Origin: Moorella glycerini
GTDB taxonomy: Bacteria; Bacillota; DSM-521; Neomoorellales; Neomoorellaceae
Direction of reading: 5' to 3'
Assembly (NCBI RefSeq): GCF_009735625.1
Contig: NZ_CP046244.1
Coordinates: 2,108,001-2,172,000, forward strand
DNA: 64,000 nucleotides
A program made the position numbers and the translations under genes. Every line of letters starts with the position of its first letter. Position 1 is the stretch's first letter. The notes beneath the pieces were generated by a model. The model made no database searches, was not told the DNA's origin, and saw only the letters and a list, made by a program, of their open reading frames with translations. Shown piece by piece: positions 58,276 to 64,000 of the stretch.

Positions 58276-59319
58276 ATGACAAAAAAGTTTTGGGCCGGGT
58301 TATTAATGGCAAGCTTGATATTTTTAGTGGCTGGGTGCGGTACAGGTGGCAAAACACCAGAGAAACAAACAACGGAAAACAAAACCCAACAAAGTACTTC
58401 CGGTGCAACAGAAAAGAAGGTATTGCGTCTGGGTACGCATCTACCTGATGAACATTCCGTAACGAAGACAGGCCATAAATTAGCGGAATTAGTAGCCCAG
58501 AAATCTAACGGCAAAATAGAGATCAAAGTTTTTCCCAATGGCACTATTGGCGACCAGCGGGCCTTAGTAGAGGGCATGCAATTGGGTACTATTGATATGA
58601 GCATCAATGATGCTGGGTTGTTGTCTAATTTTGACCCTAAATGGGGAATTTGTGACTTGCCCTACTTATGGAAAAGCTATGATCATGTCCGCAAAGTTGA
58701 AGATGGTGAAGTCGGTAAAACGCTACAGGAGGGTCTGTTAAGCAAAGGTATTCGTTCCCTGGGCTGGATGGATTCAGGCTTCCGGAACCTTTTTGTGAAC
58801 AAGGAAATCCGTAATTTACAAGATTTAAAGGGCATGAAAATTAGGGTACCCGAAGCCCCGGTTTACGTGAAGACTTTCCAGCTTCTGGGCGCTAATCCGA
58901 CGGTAATACCGTGGGGAGAGGTATATACTTCTTTACAGACTAAAGTAGTAGAAGGTTTTGAACAACCTAATGAAGCAACTTTCACTAATAAGATGTACGA
59001 AGTAACGAAGTATATGGTTAAAACGGGACACCTGTATACTGTTCTTTCAATAAACATTAGTGAAAAGACATGGCAAAAGTTATCCCCTGAGGAACAAAAA
59101 ATTATTGCCGACGCAGCTAAAGAAGCAAGCGCTTATGGCCGCAAATTGGCCGAGGAACTTGATAGCCAATATGGTCAAAAATTAGTAGAAAAGGGCATGA
59201 AAGTTATTGAAGTAAATAAAGATGAATTTCAAAAGGCCGTCCAACCCCTGTGGAAAGAATATGGCGATAAAGTGGGAGCCAATGATCTTATCCAAAAGAT
59301 CGTTGCAGCAGGGAAATAG
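58276..59319 (+). CDS. dctP: TRAP transporter substrate-binding lipoprotein (DctP family)
   Basis: 347 aa from ATG 58276 right behind AGGAGG. Lipoprotein signal LLMASLIFLVAGC, then a Thr/Gln linker. DctP blocks are KVLRLGTHLPDEHSVTKTGH, IKVFPNGTIGDQRALVEGMQ LGTIDMSI, and KGMKIRVPEAPVYVKTFQLL GANPTVIPWGEVYTSLQTKV V with the conserved Arg that binds the carboxylate. So the transported molecule is an organic acid. The membrane subunits follow. Confidence 0.95.
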   Translation: MTKKFWAGLLMASLIFLVAGCGTGGKTPEKQTTENKTQQSTSGATEKKVLRLGTHLPDEHSVTKTGHKLAELVAQKSNGKIEIKVFPNGTIGDQRALVEGMQLGTIDMSINDAGLLSNFDPKWGICDLPYLWKSYDHVRKVEDGEVGKTLQEGLLSKGIRSLGWMDSGFRNLFVNKEIRNLQDLKGMKIRVPEAPVYVKTFQLLGANPTVIPWGEVYTSLQTKVVEGFEQPNEATFTNKMYEVTKYMVKTGHLYTVLSINISEKTWQKLSPEEQKIIADAAKEASAYGRKLAEELDSQYGQKLVEKGMKVIEVNKDEFQKAVQPLWKEYGDKVGANDLIQKIVAAGK

Positions 59320-59344
59320 AACTATTTTGAGGATTGATTGAATG

Positions 59345-59370
59345 GGAAGGGGAGCCGTAGCTCCCCTTCC
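59345..59370 (+). promoter_or_regulatory. Intercistronic hairpin between dctP and dctQ
   Basis: GGAAGGGGAG, loop CCGTAG, CTCCCCTTCC: a perfect 10-base stem without a T-run. It may stabilise the upstream message or limit read-through, giving more binding protein than permease. Confidence 0.75.
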
Positions 59371-59388
59371 AGCGAGAGGGGAAATTTA

Positions 59389-59874
59389 ATGATAAAAAAA
59401 ATCACCTCTATCATCGATACTATTCAGTTTCTTTTATTTGTATCTTTTGTTTCAATCTCGTTCCTGCAGGTGTTCTTTCGCTACGTTCTCAATAACTCCT
59501 TAACCTGGGCCGAAGAAATAAACCGGTATATGTTTATCTGGTTGGTCTTTTTGGGTTCAGCTCTATGTATACAACGGCGGACCCATATTGGTGTTGATCT
59601 TTTAATTAGTAATTTTAAAGGCCTTCCTAAAAAAGTTATCTTAACTATAAATGATGTTTTAATTATAGGTTTAATGCTAATCCTTTTCCGGGAAGGCCTA
59701 GCTATTTTACCGACTTTATGGATGCAATATTCTTCAGCTTTAGGTATACCTATGGCTTATATATACGCTTCAGTGCCCGTAGGTGCAGCTCTTATGGGTA
59801 TCTATAGTCTATTAGATATCTGGCGTATCTGGTATGAAAATGAAACCGCCAGTACTGAAGGGCAGGTTGATTAA
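59389..59874 (+). CDS. dctQ: TRAP transporter small permease (DctQ family)
   Basis: 161 aa from ATG 59389 after GAGAGGGGAAA; the longer frame would start inside the hairpin. Four membrane helices at about 10-30, 45-62, 85-105 and 125-145. DctQ signature is FFRYVLNNSLTWAEEINRYM FIWLVFLGSALCIQ followed by HIGVDLL. It ends three bases before dctM. Confidence 0.93.
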   Translation: MIKKITSIIDTIQFLLFVSFVSISFLQVFFRYVLNNSLTWAEEINRYMFIWLVFLGSALCIQRRTHIGVDLLISNFKGLPKKVILTINDVLIIGLMLILFREGLAILPTLWMQYSSALGIPMAYIYASVPVGAALMGIYSLLDIWRIWYENETASTEGQVD

Positions 59875-59877
59875 TAT

Positions 59878-61155
59878 ATGTTAACTGCCTTATTTATAAG
59901 TTTTCTTGTCTTATTAATTCTAGGGGTTCCTATTGCTTTTAGCATGGCAATTTCCTCGGTAATAGCTTTAATGTTTTCTTCAGTTCCCCTCTCGATTACA
60001 GTACAACGAATGATTACTTCGATAGATTCCTTCTCCTTAATGGCTATCCCCTTCTTTATGCTGGCTGGTGAATTAATGGATAGCGGTGGTATCTCACGCC
60101 GGTTGGTTCGTTTTGCTCAGGCTTTAGTAGGTTTTATACGCGGTGGCCTTGGCATGTCATGTGTTGTGGCCAGCACAATATTTGCCGGGATTTCAGGATC
60201 GGCTTCGGCTGATACTGCGGCTATTGGCTCCATTCTTATTCCGTCCATGGTGAAGGCAGGTTATCCTAAGGGTTATGTTGCCAGTCTACAGGCCTGTGCT
60301 GGCTCTTTAGGACCAATTATTCCTCCGAGTTTAATTATGATCATTTATGGCTCAATTACGGGACTATCAATTGGCAAGCTTTTTCTGGCGGGGGCTATTC
60401 CTGGTATATTAATTGCTTTAGGCTTAATGCTGGTTAATTACTGGCAGGCCAAAAAATTAGGTATCACTGCAACTGGTAAATTTGATTGGAGAGAACTGGG
60501 TCAAAGCTTTATTGAGGCCATTTGGGCCCTTATTGCTCCAATTATCGTCGTTGGCGGTATTTTAGGGGGCGTATTTACGGCCACCGAAGCCGGAGTTATT
60601 GTGGCAGTATATTCGTTTGTAGTAGGTTACTTTATTTACCGCGAGTATTCTTTAAAAGATATACCCCGCATTTTTATGAAAGCAGCCATGACTACCAGTA
60701 TGGTAATGATTATTGTGGCCGGTGCAGCTATCTTCGGCTGGATTTTGGCCAACGAACAGTTTCCGGAAATAGCTACTAGCTGGCTCCTCTCTTTATCAAA
60801 TAATCCTGACATTGTGATGTTATTAATTATTGCCTTCTTGTTTGTAGTCGGATGTTTTGTGGAAACAATCGCTGCAGCCATTATTTTGATACCTGTTCTT
60901 TTTTCCATAGGGAATCAATTTGCTTATGATCCCATTCATTTTGCCACCGTAATTGCTATGTGCCTGGTCTTAGGGGGTATTACACCACCTGTGGGTGTAC
61001 AACTTTTTATCACTTCAGCCATTGCCAGAACTACTATGAAAGAAACACTTAGATATTTATTGCCCTTCGCCCTGGTGCCCTGGGGAGTAGTCTTATTAAC
61101 AGCATATTTTCCAGCTCTGGCAAAATGGTTGCCCGGTCTGGCTTTTGTTAAATAA
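59878..61155 (+). CDS. dctM: TRAP transporter large permease (DctM family)
   Basis: 425 aa with about 12 membrane helices. DctM blocks are FFMLAGELMDSGGISRRLVR FAQALVG, ISGSASADTAAIGSILIPSM, QACAGSLGPIIPPSLIMIIY G, FTATEAGVIVAVYSFVVGYF and LGGITPPVGVQLF. It forms the sodium-driven channel of the transporter. Complete. Confidence 0.96.
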   Translation: MLTALFISFLVLLILGVPIAFSMAISSVIALMFSSVPLSITVQRMITSIDSFSLMAIPFFMLAGELMDSGGISRRLVRFAQALVGFIRGGLGMSCVVASTIFAGISGSASADTAAIGSILIPSMVKAGYPKGYVASLQACAGSLGPIIPPSLIMIIYGSITGLSIGKLFLAGAIPGILIALGLMLVNYWQAKKLGITATGKFDWRELGQSFIEAIWALIAPIIVVGGILGGVFTATEAGVIVAVYSFVVGYFIYREYSLKDIPRIFMKAAMTTSMVMIIVAGAAIFGWILANEQFPEIATSWLLSLSNNPDIVMLLIIAFLFVVGCFVETIAAAIILIPVLFSIGNQFAYDPIHFATVIAMCLVLGGITPPVGVQLFITSAIARTTMKETLRYLLPFALVPWGVVLLTAYFPALAKWLPGLAFVK

Positions 61156-61169
61156 AAAGGAGGCATAAA

Positions 61170-62300
61170 ATGCAAACCTTCCTTGATAAGTTTATTAGCT
61201 TAAAAAATTCTTCACGTAATGAACGGTTACGAAGTGATCAATCACCTGTTACTTTTCATGTTGGCCTGGGGCGCAGCGTCTGGGGGCGCTTGCTGGGGTT
61301 TAATCTTCTAGATTACTTCAACGATCCGGAAGTTGCTTTGGAAAGCCAGATAAAATGGAAACTTTTCTGGCATGACGAAATACCTGATGATACCATCATT
61401 GAACCAATTATCGGTATAGATTATGGCGTAGCATTAGAACCTTCGCTGTTTGGCATGGAGCCCGTATTTATGGCCGAATCCGATCCCTGGTACGGGGATC
61501 CTGTGCTTGCAAATCGCTCTGATTTAAGCCGCTTGAAAATACCTGATTTCTATCACAGCGGTTTAATGCCCCGGATCCACAGGGATTACGAGGAGATGCA
61601 AAGATTGACCGGGGGCCAGGTGGAAATCAGATTTCCGGGCTGGGCCCGGGGCCCCTGGAGTGTGGCCTGCATGCTCCGCGGCTTTACCAATCTTTATTTA
61701 GATTTAATGGATGATCCGGCCTTTGTTCAAGACCTGCTGGCTTTTATAACCCAAAGCCGTAAAGAATGGGAGCAAGAGCGTTGCCGTTTTTTAGGCATTG
61801 ATATAAAAGATAGGGCTTATGAATGGCAATATGTTGTTTATCGCCATGTGGCCAACTCTGAACTTTTTAACGATGAAGTTGATGGGAATCTATTTTCCCT
61901 GGATATATATGCAAAGTTTATCTACCCTTATGAAAAGGACCTTAATAATTTTTATGGAGGTACAAGGTATTATCACAGTTGTGGCAACTTGACTCCCTTT
62001 CTCAGGCTGTTGAAGGAGCTAAAGCCCCAACTAATGCATATTAGCAGTGCCACTAATCTGGCTGAAGCCCATAAGACTTTTGATTCTGACACAAAGTTCC
62101 AGTGTTGCATGCAGCCGGTGAACGATGTTCTAATAGCTACCCAAGAAGTTATGGCTGACAGAATAAAAGCTATATTACACGCTGCACCCGGGAGGAAACT
62201 GGAAATTTGGGCTGATGCCCTCTATGAGGGCGACCATGATACCCTGGCGAAGGTTCGCTTGTGGTTGGAAACAGCCAGGAAAGTTTATCAACTAATTTAG
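61170..62300 (+). CDS. Uroporphyrinogen decarboxylase (UroD/MtaA) family protein 2
   Basis: 376 aa, ATG 61170 after AAAAGGAGGC. It has the zinc-type motif of methyltransferase members, YYHSCGNLTPFLRLLKELKP, and further UroD-like blocks: GVALEPSLFGMEPVFMAESD PW, RFPGWARGPWSVACMLRG and LMDDPAFVQDLLAFITQSRK EWE. It is distinct from protein 1 in length and sequence, so the pair may form a heteromeric or two-step system. Homologues act on methylated or decarboxylated substrates; the substrate here is unknown. Confidence 0.82.
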   Translation: MQTFLDKFISLKNSSRNERLRSDQSPVTFHVGLGRSVWGRLLGFNLLDYFNDPEVALESQIKWKLFWHDEIPDDTIIEPIIGIDYGVALEPSLFGMEPVFMAESDPWYGDPVLANRSDLSRLKIPDFYHSGLMPRIHRDYEEMQRLTGGQVEIRFPGWARGPWSVACMLRGFTNLYLDLMDDPAFVQDLLAFITQSRKEWEQERCRFLGIDIKDRAYEWQYVVYRHVANSELFNDEVDGNLFSLDIYAKFIYPYEKDLNNFYGGTRYYHSCGNLTPFLRLLKELKPQLMHISSATNLAEAHKTFDSDTKFQCCMQPVNDVLIATQEVMADRIKAILHAAPGRKLEIWADALYEGDHDTLAKVRLWLETARKVYQLI

Positions 62301-62302
62301 CT

Positions 62303-62323
62303 TTTATCGCCTGCGGCGATAAA
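62303..62323 (+). promoter_or_regulatory. Intercistronic hairpin before the alcohol dehydrogenase gene
   Basis: TTTATCGCC, loop TGC, GGCGATAAA: a perfect 9-base stem starting three bases after the upstream stop. No T-run follows. Confidence 0.7.
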
Positions 62324-62353
62324 TATAAAAATTACTTTGGAGGTTGCAGTATC

Positions 62354-63547
62354 ATGCGGAACGTGTGGAAGTATGCTATTGCCGGGCAGGTTATTTTTGG
62401 GCCCGATACTTTGACCGAGTTGCCATCGTGTTTAAAGAAATTAAATGTCAACAAGCCTTTTATAGTTACGGACAAAAATATCGGCGGTTCAAGAATAGGG
62501 TTGAGGATAAAAGAGGTACTGGCAGGATTTGATTATGTTTTCTGGGATAACGGTATACCGGAACCAACGACGAGGACAGCTATAGCCGCGGCTGCCGTTT
62601 TGCAAGAGCAAGGATGCGACGCAACCATCGGCCTGGGCGGCGGCAGCTCCATAGACGTTGCCAAAGCCGCGGCTATCCTGGCTACCTTTGGCGGCAACCC
62701 GGCTGATTACTTTGACGAAAACAAGGTGCCGGGCCGGACCATTCCTATTATCGCCATTCCAACTACCGCCGGGACAGGTTCAGAGGTTACCCCGGTGTCG
62801 GTCCTGGAAGACGAAGAAAGGGGCTTGAAAGGTGGTATAACTGACAATAATATCCGCCCCTGGGTGGCCATAGTTGATCCCTTATTGACTTTAAGCATGC
62901 CCCCGCGGGTAACAGCGGAAACCGGCATTGATGCCCTTGGCCATGCCGTGGAGTCTTATATAGCTGTATCTAGTAAATACTTGCCCCCGGACAAAGATTA
63001 TATTTTCGGCGGTTCGACCGAATTAACCGAGGTCCTGGCAGAAAAAGCAATCGGCCTGGTGGCTAGAAACCTGCGCCTGGCAGTATTCCAGGGTCAAAAT
63101 GAAGAAGCCAGGTACAACATGTCTTTAGCAAGTTTAATCGCCGGGATGGCCTTTGGCAATTCCGGTCTCGGCCTGGTTCACGCATTTAGTTTCCCCCTGG
63201 CAAAACGCACTCACGCTTCCCATGGTTGTTTGATTGGCTTGATGTTGCCATATGTGGTGGACTTTAATTTAACGGCCTGTATGCCTAAACTGAAGCGCAT
63301 TGCTGAACTCTTCGGGGAAAGCGTAGCCGGCCTCTCTGCAATAGAAGCGGCCGGCAGGGGTGTGGCAGCTATTAAGAAGTTACAGGAAGATATCGGCATC
63401 GCCACCCGCCTGCGGGAAATAGGTATAAAAGAGGAAGAGCTACCTGCTATTGCCGCGGAAACCATAAAGATCGAGCGGTTGGTCAGGGGTAACCCGCGGC
63501 GAGTGACCGAAGCGGATCTGATTGAAATACTGAAGGCAGCGTTTTAA
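62354..63547 (+). CDS. Iron-containing (group III) alcohol dehydrogenase
   Basis: 397 aa from ATG 62354 with GGAGG upstream. Cofactor site GLGGGSSIDVAKAAAI and IPTTAGTGSEVTPVSVLEDE; metal ligands in ETGIDALGHAVESYIA (Asp, His), LVHAFSFPLAKRTHASHGCL IG (two His). NAD(P)H is the likely coenzyme. It would oxidise an alcohol made from the imported acid, or reduce an aldehyde. It is in the middle of the operon between the UroD-like protein and the E1 gene. Confidence 0.93.
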   Translation: MRNVWKYAIAGQVIFGPDTLTELPSCLKKLNVNKPFIVTDKNIGGSRIGLRIKEVLAGFDYVFWDNGIPEPTTRTAIAAAAVLQEQGCDATIGLGGGSSIDVAKAAAILATFGGNPADYFDENKVPGRTIPIIAIPTTAGTGSEVTPVSVLEDEERGLKGGITDNNIRPWVAIVDPLLTLSMPPRVTAETGIDALGHAVESYIAVSSKYLPPDKDYIFGGSTELTEVLAEKAIGLVARNLRLAVFQGQNEEARYNMSLASLIAGMAFGNSGLGLVHAFSFPLAKRTHASHGCLIGLMLPYVVDFNLTACMPKLKRIAELFGESVAGLSAIEAAGRGVAAIKKLQEDIGIATRLREIGIKEEELPAIAAETIKIERLVRGNPRRVTEADLIEILKAAF

Positions 63548-63571
63548 TTCATTTTTTGAGGGGGCATAAAA

Positions 63572-64000
63572 GTGGACGTGACAACATCTTTGTCAAAAGA
63601 GCAACTAACAAAAATGTATTATGACATGTGGATTATCCGTAATTTTGAGGAGAATTTGCTTGATTTATACCAGAAAAACCTGGCCTACGGCGGCATGCAT
63701 GTCAGCGTTGGTGAAGAAGCAATTGCCGTCGGTGCCTGCGCTAATTTAAAGCGGGAGGATACCATTGTCACCAGCCACCGCGGTCACGGTCATTGTATTG
63801 CCAAAGGGGCCGACTTGAAAGGCATGATGGCCGAGCTCCTGGCTCGCAAAGATGGCCTCTGCAAGGGTAAAGGCGGTTCCCAGCATATCGTCGATATGTC
63901 TGTGGGCGTCCTGGGGGCGCAGGGTATAGTCGGCGCAGGCTGCGGCATTGCCGTAGGTTCGGCCCTCTCGTTTAAGATCCGGGGACAGAAAAACGTATGC
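63572..64000 (+). CDS. TPP-dependent dehydrogenase E1 alpha subunit (acetoin/2-oxoacid type), partial
   Basis: GTG 63572 after GAGGGGGC; the frame runs off the right edge after 143 codons. Family blocks are MYYDMWIIRNFEENLLDLYQ, GGMHVSVGEEAIAVGACANL, VTSHRGHGHCIAKGADLKGM MAEL, and GKGGSQHIVDMSVGVLGAQG IVG. The start of the TPP site (GAGCGIAVGSALS) is visible. The spacing pattern is that of acetoin dehydrogenase alpha (AcoA) and related E1s. The beta subunit and E2 should follow outside the window. Confidence 0.9.
   Translation, partial: MDVTTSLSKEQLTKMYYDMWIIRNFEENLLDLYQKNLAYGGMHVSVGEEAIAVGACANLKREDTIVTSHRGHGHCIAKGADLKGMMAELLARKDGLCKGKGGSQHIVDMSVGVLGAQGIVGAGCGIAVGSALSFKIRGQKNVC

Overview
The window looks like chromosome of a thermophilic, anaerobic acetogenic Firmicute of the Moorella (Neomoorella) type. 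This is inferred from a tungsten aldehyde:ferredoxin oxidoreductase operon, 2-hydroxyacyl-CoA dehydratase-like iron-sulfur proteins, strong AGGAGG ribosome sites with frequent GTG/TTG starts, roughly 50-55% GC core genes, and an unusual load of insertion sequences and toxin-antitoxin pairs. No rRNA, tRNA or CRISPR array was seen.

Positions 1 to about 31.2 kb are a highly reworked accessory region. It holds part of an IS66 element, an IS1634-type element that splits an HD-phosphohydrolase gene, a 2.7-kb element pairing a DUF4338 (DruA-like) gene with a DDE transposase, an IS1380 element, and a decayed group II intron sitting directly behind a terminator hairpin. Between them lie shuffled pieces of the same few genes: CapD/FlaA1-type sugar dehydratase tails (three), galE pieces, pRiA4b ORF-3-like genes (one intact, one fused, one tail), a 114-aa protein (one intact, two pieces), DUF4351 tails, HD genes and a UPF1-like helicase piece. 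Two AbrB/PIN (VapBC-like) toxin-antitoxin pairs and a RelE-like remnant are present. A Wzz-like protein, a glucosaminidase and two duplicated copper-amine-oxidase-type stalk-domain lipid/cell-wall proteins suggest a degraded surface-polysaccharide locus.

From 31.2 to 38.0 kb there is one tight co-directional gene set: two 2-hydroxyacyl-CoA dehydratase-family subunits, their ATP-dependent activase, MtnA, a 58-aa coiled-coil protein, MTA phosphorylase and S-adenosylhomocysteinase. It is preceded by a clear promoter, a structured leader and a small open frame containing a Cys-Cys-Cys-Glu-Lys-Cys stretch; this is the best candidate here for an undescribed sulfur-metabolite system. Then follow LD-carboxypeptidase, DUF1540, a SHOCT protein, an envelope-stress operon (htpX-pspAB-pspA-pspAA), a possible structured RNA, an SLH protein, DedA and a BMP-type lipoprotein.

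From 46.4 to 51.4 kb come xpt and an AorA-AorB-MoaD-FAD oxidoreductase operon, with a candidate molybdenum/tungsten cofactor riboswitch. A HepT-MntA toxin-antitoxin pair follows.

From 52.4 kb to the right edge lies a sigma-54 controlled catabolic cluster: a PrpR-type activator, a terminator, repeated TGAAATA activator-site candidates, a textbook -24/-12 promoter, then a four-carbon acid sugar kinase (DtnK/OtnK-like), PdxA2-like dehydrogenase, a UroD-family protein, a TRAP transporter (DctP, DctQ, DctM), a second UroD-family protein, an iron alcohol dehydrogenase and the start of a TPP-dependent E1-alpha dehydrogenase. The first two enzymes point to threonate/erythronate-type acids; the role of the UroD-family pair is open.
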